This document shows positions 45,311 to 54,547 of a DNA stretch of 64,000 bases, in pieces; position 1 is the stretch's first letter, and each line of letters begins with the position of its first letter. The notes under the pieces were generated by a model that saw only the letters and a list, made by a program, of their open reading frames with translations, made no database searches and was not told the DNA's origin. The stretch spans positions 1,833,001-1,897,000 of the forward strand of contig NZ_CAJRAF010000001.1 in the NCBI RefSeq assembly GCF_907164905.1, written 5' to 3'. The translations under genes and the position numbers were made by a program. The DNA is from Dyadobacter sp. CECT 9275 (GTDB lineage: Bacteria > Bacteroidota > Bacteroidia > Cytophagales > Spirosomataceae).

Positions 45311-46366
45311 CTACCGGCCTGTATACATACCCTCATAATAATGCTGGTAGGCGCCGGAAGTAACATGGTTCAGCCATTGCTCGTTGGCAAGGTACCAGTC
45401 CACCGTTTTTTTCAGGCCTTCGGCAAACTGGAGTGAAGGCGTCCAGCCCAGTTCATTTTTTAGTTTGGAGGCATCAATGGCATAACGCAGGTCATGCCCG
45501 GCGCGGTCGGTTACGTAATGAATCAGTTTTTCAGAAGAGCCCGGTTCCCTGCCAAGTTTTACGTCCATGGTACGGCAGAGGAGGAGTACCAGGTCAATAT
45601 TTTTCCATTCGTTGTGGCCGCCGATGTTATAGGTTTCTCCAACTTTGCCCTGATGAAAAATAACGTCGATGGCCCTAGCGTGATCTTCCACGTATAACCA
45701 GTCACGGATATTTTCGCCTTTTCCATAAACAGGCAATGATTTTTCATGGATGATATTGTGTATCATCAGCGGGATCAGCTTTTCGGGGAAATGGTTGGGG
45801 CCATAGTTATTGGAGCAATTGGATATCACCACCGGCAGTTTGTAGGTATTATGGTAAGCCCTTACGAAATGATCCGATGAAGCTTTGGAAGCACTGTATG
45901 GCGACCGGGGGTCGTATTTGGTGGTTTCCAGAAAAAACTCGCCGGGGTCATGCAGTTCGCCGTAAACTTCGTCGGTTGAAACGTGGTAAAACAAATGCTC
46001 CTGCATGGTATCTTTCCATGATTTTTTCGCGGCATTGAGCAAATTTACGGTACCGATCACATTCGTCATCACAAAAGCCATCGGGTCCGAAATGGAACGG
46101 TCAACATGTGATTCCGCAGCCAGGTGAATTACTCCATAAAAGTTGTTTTCCTCAAAAAGCTGGTCAATAAATCCGGCATCGGTAATATCTCCTTTTACGA
46201 AGGTATAGTTTGTCTCATTTTCAATATCGCGCAGGTTTTCAAGATTGCCTGCGTAGGTGAGCGCATCCAAGTTAAATAGCTGGTAATCCGGATATTGTTT
46301 TACCAAACGGCGTACCACGTGCGAACCAATGAAACCGGCTCCGCCCGTTATCAGTATTTTTTTCAT
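45311..46366 (-). CDS. rfbB: dTDP-glucose 4,6-dehydratase
   Basis: 351 residues. Extended SDR with NAD-binding GGAGFIGSHVVRRL, AAESHVDRSI, the catalytic STDEVYGEL and YSASKASSDHFVRAY (Tyr-x-x-x-Lys), and NCSNNYGPNHFPEKLIP. It converts dTDP-glucose to the 4-keto-6-deoxy sugar, precursor of dTDP-L-rhamnose. It starts 33 bases downstream of the rfbC stop and belongs to the same unit. Confidence 0.97.
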   Translation of the reverse strand: MKKILITGGAGFIGSHVVRRLVKQYPDYQLFNLDALTYAGNLENLRDIENETNYTFVKGDITDAGFIDQLFEENNFYGVIHLAAESHVDRSISDPMAFVMTNVIGTVNLLNAAKKSWKDTMQEHLFYHVSTDEVYGELHDPGEFFLETTKYDPRSPYSASKASSDHFVRAYHNTYKLPVVISNCSNNYGPNHFPEKLIPLMIHNIIHEKSLPVYGKGENIRDWLYVEDHARAIDVIFHQGKVGETYNIGGHNEWKNIDLVLLLCRTMDVKLGREPGSSEKLIHYVTDRAGHDLRYAIDASKLKNELGWTPSLQFAEGLKKTVDWYLANEQWLNHVTSGAYQHYYEGMYTGR

Positions 46367-46399
46367 TTTAGCTGAGTTAAATCGAAAGGTATGAGCAGG

Positions 46400-46948
46400 T
46401 CACTGATGCAGGCTTTCTTTGAATAAATCCTGGAATAAAGGTAGTAACTGGTCCTTTTCAGAAACAATCGGGTTGGTGACGTTCCAGGGTATGGCCAGGT
46501 AAGGATCATCCCAGCGCAAGCCTCCCTCAGCCGCCTTGTTATACTGGCCGGTACATTTATAATGAAAAATGCTGTCTTCCAAGGCAGCAAAGCCATGAGC
46601 GAAACCTTCGGGAATAAATACCATGTTACCGCTTTCCCCGTCGAGCTCAAAAAGTTCGTATTGGCCGAAAGTAGGAGACTGTGGCCTCAGGTCCAGTGCT
46701 AGGTCCAGCACACGGCCTTTGATCACCCGCACAAGCTTTCCCTGCTCATAAGGTGCCGACTGAAAATGAAGGCCGCGGATTACCCCTTTTTTCGAAAAGG
46801 ACTGGTTGTCCTGTACGAAATGATTGGTGAGGCCCTGTTTGCGCCATACCTCTGCATTAAAAGACTCGAAAAAATGCCCGCGCTCATCTGTAAAGATAGC
46901 GGGTCGGATGAGCAATACATCCCGTAGGGAGGTTTCGTGAAATGTCAT
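46400..46948 (-). CDS. rfbC: dTDP-4-dehydrorhamnose 3,5-epimerase
   Basis: 182 residues, the full RmlC cupin. Conserved blocks: DERGHFFESFNAEVWRK, FVQDNQSFSKKGVIRGLHFQ (His in the active site), GRVLDLALDLRPQSPTFGQYE, IPEGFAHGFAALED and the KCTGQYN end. Third step of dTDP-L-rhamnose synthesis. Its ATG overlaps the stop of the DUF1972 glycosyltransferase gene upstream (4 bases, ATGA), so the two are translationally coupled. Confidence 0.97.
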   Translation of the reverse strand: MTFHETSLRDVLLIRPAIFTDERGHFFESFNAEVWRKQGLTNHFVQDNQSFSKKGVIRGLHFQSAPYEQGKLVRVIKGRVLDLALDLRPQSPTFGQYELFELDGESGNMVFIPEGFAHGFAALEDSIFHYKCTGQYNKAAEGGLRWDDPYLAIPWNVTNPIVSEKDQLLPLFQDLFKESLHQ

Positions 46949-48045
46949 GATTTCGTTGAGTAAATATGCTTAAAATGATTTTCGTACTGGTCAATGATAT
47001 TATTCCATTCGTAGATATTCTTGATCTTGTCCAGATTGTTACTCACATAAGGAAGATACATTTTCTTTTCCGCAGTATCTATTACTTTTTTGACTTCGTC
47101 GCTGTTGGAAAAGTACAGCGCATCACCTTCCAGTATGGTCGAATTGAATTCATTTTTATGGGCACAAATCAGAGTCTGGGATGCCATGGCTTCCAGCAAG
47201 GAAGGATTGGTACCTCCCACGGAGTGCCCATGAAAATAGAGATTGGAATAGTACCGCAGATTATTGAGTGCGTTGATATCATAAATTCCACCAACAAAGC
47301 GGATATTCCCGAAGGCTTTGTATTTGTCCTTAAGGTATTCTCCGTAATGCGTGGCGTGTTTGCCAACCACCAGAAACGGTAACTTTGTTGCCGCTTTGGA
47401 AACCCCTTCCAGAATGGTATCCACATTGTTTTCGGGTTCCAGACGGGCAATGAGCATGTTAAAACCAGAGGCTGTCAGCTCATACTGCGCCAGCATTTCA
47501 GGGTCCGGACTTTCAAAAGGAAAAGCACCATAGGGGATATACGTGGAAGATATATTATATTCTTTCGATAAATAATCCTGAATGCCCAGTGAGTCGGAGA
47601 TCCAGTAATCGCTGAAAACGGTTCCCAGGTACTCCGCTTTTTTGAGGAACGCTCTTACGGGTTTCGAATATTTGGTACGTTTCCATTCCAGCCCATCCAT
47701 ATTGGTAGTAATAATACAGTTTTTGCGCGGCAGCAGCCAACCCCAAACGGTGCTGCTGGTATACCCAAGCTGCAAAATGATGTCATAAGCCTGTGTACGG
47801 CAGTGCCTGATACAGTTAAGGTCGTAAATAAACTGCCCTGCGGTACCCCACTTATCTTCCGGGTCGTGACAATGAACCAGCTTTACACCATTCCATTCCG
47901 GCTGCTGATAGGGGTGGGAATGCGAGTTGTAAACCGTAATTTCGTGCCCCCGCTCCACCAGCCCCTTGGCCAGGTATTCTGCAAATTGCTCGAAACCTCC
48001 GTAGTGATTCGGTATCCCTCGCGTGCCTATAATTGCAATTTTCAT
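46945..48045 (-). CDS. DUF1972 glycosyltransferase (rhamnosyltransferase-like)
   Basis: 366 residues. The start MKIAIIGTRGIPNHYGGFEQFAEYLAKGLVERGHEITVY is the DUF1972 signature of GT4-like rhamnosyltransferases (WsaF/WchF/RgpA group); the C-terminal GT-B half has MLIARLEPENNVDTIL and GGTNPSLLEAMASQ. These enzymes transfer L-rhamnose from dTDP-rhamnose to the growing repeat. Immediate coupling to rfbC fits that donor. GT-B fold, cytoplasmic face of the membrane. Confidence 0.9.
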   Translation of the reverse strand: MKIAIIGTRGIPNHYGGFEQFAEYLAKGLVERGHEITVYNSHSHPYQQPEWNGVKLVHCHDPEDKWGTAGQFIYDLNCIRHCRTQAYDIILQLGYTSSTVWGWLLPRKNCIITTNMDGLEWKRTKYSKPVRAFLKKAEYLGTVFSDYWISDSLGIQDYLSKEYNISSTYIPYGAFPFESPDPEMLAQYELTASGFNMLIARLEPENNVDTILEGVSKAATKLPFLVVGKHATHYGEYLKDKYKAFGNIRFVGGIYDINALNNLRYYSNLYFHGHSVGGTNPSLLEAMASQTLICAHKNEFNSTILEGDALYFSNSDEVKKVIDTAEKKMYLPYVSNNLDKIKNIYEWNNIIDQYENHFKHIYSTKS

Positions 48046-48129
48046 TGAGTAAAATGTTCAGCCTCCTATCCCGATCGGGATATATCCGGAGTGTGCTATT
48101 GAAATCTCTTAACTTCTTTTCAAATGTAT

Positions 48130-49224
48130 TTAGGGACCTGTGGCAGACGGAATTTGAAACAGCATGGCCTTTTTGACGCCCTGGACCACGTCATCTCCTG
48201 TTTTGCAAGGTGTTAAATAGGCACCTTCGCCATACTCATTCCATGCATATAGTACAGCAATATTTCCTGGTACAATTTCGGAACGGTTGCGTGCCATCCA
48301 TTCCCGGCAGGCCGACACCGCCTGGTTGACCGATTGATTTGAAAATCCGGAAAACCGGGGAGACCGTACATCAGACGCCTCCCAGGGGCGCTTATCCCAG
48401 TTCACCGTAATGGCTGGTATAAAGGGCTTATCACTTGCACGGGTCAGTGCATTCCAGATGCGCTCCTCGTTGATACGCATACTGTCAATAGGCACAACTT
48501 CATTGGAGGTATACTGGTAGCCATAAGTATGATAGTTATAGCCTGTAATGATATCATATCCTGACTTATTGGCCCACTCCAGCGAGACCGTTTCATTGAC
48601 AATGGCAGCGATGGATACGCCCTGTAAACCCTCTTTTACCGCTTTACTTTTAAAAGTCTCAAACGCCTCTTTCACTTTTCCACTTGTGCCAAACGTCCGG
48701 ATGAGAGACATCATATCATAAAATGTAATGAGGGGTTTGTCATATACTTTTAAGTAGGTATCGTCCTTGAACAACGAAATCCAGTAGTTACACAGGTCGT
48801 TCCACTCTTCCGCTTTGATGGCATATCCTTCGTGGTTGGCAACCATTATGGTGTAACCCAGTTTGTTTTTATTCCGTGCCTGCCTGTACAAATTCAAAGC
48901 ATTGTTTTTGGGATCATTGGCAACGTCTTTTCCGCCGCTGAGCGGGTTGTAATACCAGCAAAAATCAAAAAAATCAATTCCGGAACCTTTGGCTACGTCG
49001 ATTTGCTTTTCCATGATTTCGGGTGTGCTGGTCAGCCAGCCCCAAACGGGTTCCCGTTCGGGAAAATTGTTTTTTAATTTATCCGTAAGATGGTAGGTCT
49101 TGCCTGTCCATCCGTCGAAATAATAAGCTCCCAGTTTCATTTCCTGCTGTGCATTAGCAGCAAATGATACGGAAAGCATGAAAACGAATCCGATCAGACT
49201 GATACCGGGCTTAAATGGTCTCAT
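48130..49224 (-). CDS. WbsX/GH99-like protein with signal peptide
   Basis: 364 residues. A signal peptide (MRPFKPGISLIGFVFMLSVSFAANA) precedes a WbsX-type domain: KLGAYYFDGWTG, EPVWGWLTSTPEIMEKQIDVAKGSGIDFFDFCWYYNP, then NEYGEGAYLTP at the end. The WbsX family is named after a putative glycosyltransferase but has a GH99-like barrel. The signal peptide says it acts in the periplasm or outside, so trimming or modifying the polymer is a better guess than transfer in the cytoplasm. Its start overlaps the stop of the GT4 gene by 14 bases. Confidence 0.85.
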   Translation of the reverse strand: MRPFKPGISLIGFVFMLSVSFAANAQQEMKLGAYYFDGWTGKTYHLTDKLKNNFPEREPVWGWLTSTPEIMEKQIDVAKGSGIDFFDFCWYYNPLSGGKDVANDPKNNALNLYRQARNKNKLGYTIMVANHEGYAIKAEEWNDLCNYWISLFKDDTYLKVYDKPLITFYDMMSLIRTFGTSGKVKEAFETFKSKAVKEGLQGVSIAAIVNETVSLEWANKSGYDIITGYNYHTYGYQYTSNEVVPIDSMRINEERIWNALTRASDKPFIPAITVNWDKRPWEASDVRSPRFSGFSNQSVNQAVSACREWMARNRSEIVPGNIAVLYAWNEYGEGAYLTPCKTGDDVVQGVKKAMLFQIPSATGP

Positions 49225-50350
49225 TGGGCTCAGAGTTTAAAATGTTATCTACAAAAAATGCATGGCCTAGTTGCTTATGCATTTTATCTACTGAAAATTT
49301 ATTCAAAAATAACGCTCTTGAGACAATTCCATGCGAAAGCAGCAAATCTCTGTTAATTAAATACTTAAGCAGGTATTCATTAAACGAGTCTGCGTTGCCC
49401 GGTTCGAATAAAAAGCCATTTTCCCCATGCACGATAATTTCAGGAAGTCCTCCGTGATTGGCCGCTAAAACCGGTTTTCCAACACTCATTGCTTCAATGG
49501 CTATTCTGCCAAAAGGTTCTGGTTTGGTAGAGGGTACGATCACCAGGTCGGCATTTTTATATTCTTCCGAAGGGTCAGGGGCAAACTCAATAAACTCGAT
49601 TTTGCTGTCCAGCTTTAAACCATTGGTTAATGCCCTGAGCTGTACAAGCAGCTCTTCATTCCCGGCGGCAGTACTTCCCACGATGCGCAGCCTGAAGTTC
49701 TCCCCGGCAAGTTTGGAAAGCGTTCTGATGACGAAGTCTTGTCCTTTCCAGGTATTGATTCTTCCGATCAGGAGAATTTTCAAGGGATTTGTCATGTCCG
49801 GTGTTTCAGAATTATTGCTGGTTTCGGAGTAATCGTAACCTTCAAATGCATTATGAATGACCATGCTGTTTTGAAAGCGGTCAAAACTTTGCTGTGTGGA
49901 GTAGGAGTTGAATATGACCAGGGAGTTTGAGCGGGCAATCAAAACAGACAAGATTTTTCCAAGCCATTTTGCCGGAATTTCCCTGATGTGTATCATTTTT
50001 TTTAGTTTCAGAAAGGGGGCGAGTACGTAAAAATCAAGAATGACCGAAGTATTCACGTACAGTATATCATACTTTTTGATGAGCTCCAGCTTCTTTCTGA
50101 AGGCCAGCAGCGGAAAGATTATCTTCCCCCACTGGAACTTCTTCAGGTAAGTTTTACTAAGTAAGGACATCTCAACAAAAATAACCTCCACTTCCAGGCT
50201 CTCCAGTATTTCCGAAAGGGGGCCGCTCCTTGGCAAAACCACTGTTATTTGAGAAAACTGACCTGATCCTTTCAAAAATTCAACCACCTGTAGAAAACTA
50301 CGATCAGATCCGTAAAGATCAGCACTTTGATGCAAACAGATAATTCTCAT
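49211..50350 (-). CDS. Glycosyltransferase family 4
   Basis: 379 residues, GT-B fold. N-terminal acceptor domain with SADLYGSDRSFLQVVEFL; the donor domain has KILLIGRINTWKGQDFVIRTL and the EPFGRIAIEAMSVGKPVLAANHGGLPEI block with Glu-x7-Glu, which contacts the nucleotide sugar. Extends the repeat unit with an unknown sugar. Ten bases after the SGNH gene, same operon. Slightly more A+T-rich than neighbours. Confidence 0.9.
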   Translation of the reverse strand: MRIICLHQSADLYGSDRSFLQVVEFLKGSGQFSQITVVLPRSGPLSEILESLEVEVIFVEMSLLSKTYLKKFQWGKIIFPLLAFRKKLELIKKYDILYVNTSVILDFYVLAPFLKLKKMIHIREIPAKWLGKILSVLIARSNSLVIFNSYSTQQSFDRFQNSMVIHNAFEGYDYSETSNNSETPDMTNPLKILLIGRINTWKGQDFVIRTLSKLAGENFRLRIVGSTAAGNEELLVQLRALTNGLKLDSKIEFIEFAPDPSEEYKNADLVIVPSTKPEPFGRIAIEAMSVGKPVLAANHGGLPEIIVHGENGFLFEPGNADSFNEYLLKYLINRDLLLSHGIVSRALFLNKFSVDKMHKQLGHAFFVDNILNSEPNETI

Positions 50351-50360
50351 TTCAGGTGTA

Positions 50361-51092
50361 TTAAATTAAAAACAGATACTGAATTTTGGCCCATATTCTT
50401 TCACTGATTTCCTTCATCCCCTGGTCCGACGGATGCATCCCTACACCAGCGTTTGCAAAATTATTGATTGCCGTATTCACCTGCCGGTTTTGATAGAGGC
50501 CGTCAAGACTTACATAGTCCCATTTGTTTTTTACACATAGCTCCTCGAAAATGCGGTTAATGTTCGCATTGGGCCAGAAACTACCCACCAGGCAGACGCG
50601 CGGACTGGAATTTTGCTTCAAATAGCTGATCAGGGATTCAACATGTTTGTCCAGTGATTTTTCAACAGCAAGGCTGTCTGTTATGTTTTCTCCAATCCTC
50701 AATATGATCAGATCGGGCTTAAAATCGCGGTAAGTAGTGAAATGAGACGTGTCGGCCTGCCAGAACACTCGCTCAAATGTGGCTGCAATATTGCCTATAC
50801 TGAACTGCGCGGAAGCGTTGTGGGTTTTGATTTTACCTTCCAGCAGGTGGACATAATCATGGCTTTCCGAGCTCGCGGCCATTCCGTAATTACCCGTCCA
50901 GCCGATATCAGGCTTAGAACCGTGAAACGTGATGCTGTTTCCCAAAATCAGTACCTTATTAATTTTAACGGTCTCTTCCGGGATGATGGGCTCCTGTTTG
51001 CCTGAACTGCACGCCTGGCACAGCAAAGCGCTGCAAAACATGATGGCCTGCATCAGAATACCCATCGCATATTCACTTGTCCGCTTTCTCAT
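50361..51092 (-). CDS. SGNH/GDSL-type hydrolase lipoprotein
   Basis: 243 residues. An N-terminal hydrophobic leader ends in the lipobox LLCQAC (Cys near 28), so it is membrane-anchored outside the cytoplasm. SGNH blocks are seen: ILGNSITFHG (nucleophile Ser), the Gly block near IGNIAATFER, RIGENITD, and a His in VGMHPSDQG near the C-terminus. These enzymes are esterases or acyltransferases; next to an acyltransferase gene, an acetyl ester on the polymer is a likely substrate. The ATG overlaps the stop of the upstream acyltransferase gene by 4 bases (ATGA). Confidence 0.85.
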   Translation of the reverse strand: MRKRTSEYAMGILMQAIMFCSALLCQACSSGKQEPIIPEETVKINKVLILGNSITFHGSKPDIGWTGNYGMAASSESHDYVHLLEGKIKTHNASAQFSIGNIAATFERVFWQADTSHFTTYRDFKPDLIILRIGENITDSLAVEKSLDKHVESLISYLKQNSSPRVCLVGSFWPNANINRIFEELCVKNKWDYVSLDGLYQNRQVNTAINNFANAGVGMHPSDQGMKEISERIWAKIQYLFLI

Positions 51093-51784
51093 GCCTCAAA
51101 TCTGTTTTTAATTACCCTTGCCGGAACGCCCCCTATGATGGAGTTGGGAGGCATACTTTTGGTTACCACGGCGCCCGCCGCAACGACAGAATTGGCGCCG
51201 ATTTCCACACCCGCCAGCACGGTGACTTTGGAGCCAATCCAGCAGTTTTCTCCCACAACAATGGCAGCTCTGGTCGTACCCTGATTTTTAATTAAAACGT
51301 CGCTTCTGTCATAATTATGGTTTTCAGGGTGACAGCTGAAATACTGCCCTATGATACAGTTGTCGCCGATGGTTAACCCGCCAGAACCACCAAGACTCGC
51401 AAACTGACCAATACCTACATTGTTCCCTATCTTTATGTATTCCCCTAAATTGTTAAATGAAGTGGATATGATAATCTGGCTGTAAGAACCAATCCCTGCT
51501 CCCCTGCCAATTTCAAGCTTTCCTCTTCCCAAGCCGCTCAGATACGCCCCACGATCAATTTTAGTCCACTTGCCGATGCTGATATTCTTCATATTGAAAA
51601 ATCGTACGTTCGGTCCGAGAAAAATTAAACCAGGCTTTTTAAAATAGAATAACAGTTTTAAGGAACGTATCAGGCAAATCAGTTTGTCAAAGAATAGGGC
51701 AATCAGGATGCCTGTATCTATGTTTTCATCAAAGACAAATGCAGGATTTTTCTTTTGAATTATTTTTTGCAATAACTTTTTCAT
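51089..51784 (-). CDS. Hexapeptide-repeat acyltransferase
   Basis: 231 residues. Left-handed beta-helix (LbH) turns: IGKWTKIDRGAYLSG, IEIGRGAGIGSYSQI, IGNNVGIGQFASLGGSGGLTIGDNCIIGQY, the catalytic-type His in CHPENHNYD, and IGSKVTVLAGVEIGANSVVAAGAVVTKSMPPNSIIGGVPARVIK. Typical of serine/sugar O-acetyltransferases. It probably acetylates a sugar of the repeat on the cytoplasmic side. Coupled to the SGNH gene by ATGA overlap. Confidence 0.88.
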   Translation of the reverse strand: MKKLLQKIIQKKNPAFVFDENIDTGILIALFFDKLICLIRSLKLLFYFKKPGLIFLGPNVRFFNMKNISIGKWTKIDRGAYLSGLGRGKLEIGRGAGIGSYSQIIISTSFNNLGEYIKIGNNVGIGQFASLGGSGGLTIGDNCIIGQYFSCHPENHNYDRSDVLIKNQGTTRAAIVVGENCWIGSKVTVLAGVEIGANSVVAAGAVVTKSMPPNSIIGGVPARVIKNRFEA

Positions 51785-51842
51785 CTAACGTTGAGTTATA
51801 CCAAACATTTATAGTAAATGTCATAAATGAGGGCATATGATT

Positions 51843-52610
51843 TTATTTTCTAATGTATGCGTTTACCCCAGCCTTTCGCAGGAGCTTTTTGGTACGGAAC
51901 TTAAAATAAGTAAGATAAGTATAAAAATATGCTGAGAGCGGGGAATACCCTCCGGTAATAATGGCTGCCTTGCAATGTTCAAAAATTCCGACCGGGCTAT
52001 CACTTATTCCTCCTTCCTGCATAATCACGGTTACCTCGTTCATAAAAGCACTAACCATTTTTTCCTTAGGCCGGATTAAAAACTCAAAGTCTCCCGCACT
52101 TTTATAGGATATATCAAAATAACCGTAGGTTTCAAAAAGAGCTTTGGAATGTAATGATCCGGGGTGGGCAATGGTGGTTGTCTTTAAACAATCGGGCCAT
52201 TGCCAGGGCCAGCCGTGCGTTCTTAAAACTTTTCCGCTGACATCCGTTAATTGCATTCGGGAGGATACAAATTGCAGTTTGTTGTCTTTATTGTGCTCTT
52301 TCAGAAAGGCGCTGTATTTGATCAATGCATCCGGCAATAAAATATCATCGGCACCCAAAAACATTATCCAGTTTTTGGTAGCTGCCTTCACACCTTTGTT
52401 CCATGCATCGTATATTCCGTTGTCTTTTTCAGTGATCCAATAGGATATATCCGACGCATATTTTTTTATAATATTGATGGTCTGGTCTTTGGAACCACCG
52501 TCTATAATAATGATTTCCGTGTCGGGTACCTTTGCTTCCAGTATACTTTTTAATGCCCTATCGAGGACCTTATCGGCATTAAAGGTTGCAATGATGATTG
52601 AAAAACTCAT
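51843..52610 (-). CDS. Glycosyltransferase family 2
   Basis: 255 residues, GT-A fold. Opening SIIIATFNADKVLDRALKSIL, then IIIIDGGSKDQT, YDAWNKGVKAA and the metal-binding Asp motif LGADDIL, like WcaA/WcaE enzymes of colanic acid synthesis. A basic tail ends the protein. Donor and acceptor unknown. Distinctly A+T-rich, as the genes around it. Confidence 0.9.
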   Translation of the reverse strand: MSFSIIIATFNADKVLDRALKSILEAKVPDTEIIIIDGGSKDQTINIIKKYASDISYWITEKDNGIYDAWNKGVKAATKNWIMFLGADDILLPDALIKYSAFLKEHNKDNKLQFVSSRMQLTDVSGKVLRTHGWPWQWPDCLKTTTIAHPGSLHSKALFETYGYFDISYKSAGDFEFLIRPKEKMVSAFMNEVTVIMQEGGISDSPVGIFEHCKAAIITGGYSPLSAYFYTYLTYFKFRTKKLLRKAGVNAYIRK

Positions 52611-52672
52611 GGAGATGATTCTTGTAAAATTGAATAACTAAGATCGTTGGATCCGAGGCTGAGGGCCTTGGG

Positions 52673-54010
52673 TCAGACTAATTTTAACACTTTTCTTTTC
52701 CGTTTTTTTAACATAGGCGATAGATGATTGAAGTGGTTGATACCCAGCCCTAACAGCAGCCACCATAAATAAATGTAAGGCATACCATAAGGATTGATGG
52801 AAACAAAACATACCAGCAACGTTGGCAAAGTGACGGAGATAGCAATCTTGGCAAAGGGCCTGAACTCCGCTCCCTTATAATCATACATTTTCCGGAAAAT
52901 GGCAAAATGAAGCAGGATCAGCAGCAGCAGACCGAGCAGGCCTATTTCATAGGCAATGTTCATAAAGGCAGATTCTGCAAAAAACTCGTAGCTTTTGTAA
53001 CGGTGATCCGTAGTACCAAGCCCATGCCCGAAAGGTTCGGTTAAATTAATTTCCAGGGCATTATTAAAGTTGTTACTCCGGTCTGCCGCACTTGCTTCTT
53101 TTCCGGTAACAGAATTGTACAGAACCTCCCCAACCTGGGGGAAATATTCGAGCAGAAAAAAGCCGGATAACGCAGTTAAAGCACCCACCACAACAAGATA
53201 GCGCAGATGTATTTTTATTGCCCCTAACCGCAGGCTGATCAAGGCCCCAAGAAATGCAATAACCCAGCCCGCTCTTGAAAAAGAAAAGAGCAGGCAAACC
53301 ATTGATAGGATTGCTGTGATCAGCACGAGGTTTCTTTCCCAAAATGAAAACAGAAATTTCTTGGTATTTAAAAATATCCCTAGGAAGAAAACGAATGTAA
53401 AGGAGCAAAATACCCCAAAGGTATTAGGCCCTCCCATAATACCAGACATCCTTTCAAATCCCAATATCCGGGCCGAAGTGGTTTTGTATTGCACATAACC
53501 GGAATCGTCAATAAAATCAATTCTACCCATCAGCATGGAGATTGGAATGTTGAGGAAAAAGTTTTGTACAAAACCCATGATGCAGTTGATAATGACGGAT
53601 ACTGCAAAAATCAGTGCGGTTTTTTTGGCCACCCTGACATCCAGCGGACAGCAGGATAAAGCTACGAAAAGGATGATGGGAAAAAGGTGATCCCGAAGGG
53701 TTGCCAGAGAATCGCTATGGTTATTGCTAAAGAAATAAAATACCAGAATTACCCCGAGAAAAATTTGTAACAGGATTGACAGATTTTTGCTAAATTTTAT
53801 ATGATAGTTTGTATATACCTTAAAACATAAAATAATGATAACCAGCTCCTTCCAGACGGTAAATATGTTTCCTCCTCCTTCATAATAGACAAAACAACTT
53901 TTAATAAAGGTGTGAAACGGGAGAAGAAATACTATTAAATAGAGTATATTTTCCTTTTTCGATAAGGAGGAAAATATGATAAGCCCTAAAAGGAATGCAA
54001 TTTCAATCAT
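52673..54010 (-). CDS. O-antigen ligase/polymerase (Wzy-like) membrane protein
   Basis: 445 residues with about ten to twelve hydrophobic segments and a larger periplasmic loop (about 300-345, GEASAADRSNNFNNALEI) followed by EPFGHGLGTTDHRYKSYEF. The pattern, with FSFSRAGWVIAFLGAL and the H-x-x-x-L/GLGT loop, is that of the Wzy_C/O-antigen-ligase-like family. In this cluster the most likely role is polymerisation of flipped repeat units. Four bases before the next gene start, low G+C. Confidence 0.82.
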   Translation of the reverse strand: MIEIAFLLGLIIFSSLSKKENILYLIVFLLPFHTFIKSCFVYYEGGGNIFTVWKELVIIILCFKVYTNYHIKFSKNLSILLQIFLGVILVFYFFSNNHSDSLATLRDHLFPIILFVALSCCPLDVRVAKKTALIFAVSVIINCIMGFVQNFFLNIPISMLMGRIDFIDDSGYVQYKTTSARILGFERMSGIMGGPNTFGVFCSFTFVFFLGIFLNTKKFLFSFWERNLVLITAILSMVCLLFSFSRAGWVIAFLGALISLRLGAIKIHLRYLVVVGALTALSGFFLLEYFPQVGEVLYNSVTGKEASAADRSNNFNNALEINLTEPFGHGLGTTDHRYKSYEFFAESAFMNIAYEIGLLGLLLLILLHFAIFRKMYDYKGAEFRPFAKIAISVTLPTLLVCFVSINPYGMPYIYLWWLLLGLGINHFNHLSPMLKKRKRKVLKLV

Positions 54011-54013
54011 GCT

Positions 54014-54535
54014 CTAAAATCTATATTTGATTACTTTAGCCGGAACTCCAACTGCAATAGCATAGGCTGGAATATCAGACTTTACAACCGATCCAGCTCC
54101 TATCACTGCCCCTTTCCCAATTGTAACACCCGGAAAAATTACGGCATGCGATCCTATCCAAACATCATCCTCAATTCTGATGGGTTGGTCAATGGATTTG
54201 TCAAACCGCATGGTTTCTGATGCATAATTGTGAGTCAGTGATGTTATAGCCACGTGCGATGCTATGAGAACTCTATCTCCAATGGTTACTCCGGATTTTC
54301 CTGCCCAGACATGGACAAAGGAATTAATAACACAGTGTTCGCCAATGGAAAGATTTTTTTTTCCCTGAATATTTACATATTTATCAATGGTAAACCCCCA
54401 GCCACATTTTTTAAGCAGCAGCATGTATATCAATCCTCGTAGCTTAATGGGATAAAATATATTTAATGAGTCTATAACTACCGGGGTAAGCCCAAGAAAT
54501 GCGGCGGGTTTTCGTAAAAACTTTAATCGTACCAT
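54014..54535 (-). CDS. Hexapeptide-repeat acyltransferase (WcaF/colanic acid type)
   Basis: 173 residues. LbH turns INSFVHVWAGKSGVTIGDRVLIASHVAI, a catalytic-type His in LTHNYAS, then EDDVWIGSHAVIFPGVTIGKGAVIGAGSVVKSDIPAYAIAVGVPAKVIKYRF. Typical length of acetyltransferases in polysaccharide clusters. Its C-terminal consensus is close to that of the acyltransferase at 51089, but the two differ in length and N-terminus. It lies 12 bases after the flippase gene stop. Confidence 0.88.
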   Translation of the reverse strand: MVRLKFLRKPAAFLGLTPVVIDSLNIFYPIKLRGLIYMLLLKKCGWGFTIDKYVNIQGKKNLSIGEHCVINSFVHVWAGKSGVTIGDRVLIASHVAITSLTHNYASETMRFDKSIDQPIRIEDDVWIGSHAVIFPGVTIGKGAVIGAGSVVKSDIPAYAIAVGVPAKVIKYRF

Positions 54536-54547
54536 ATCAAAAATAGG

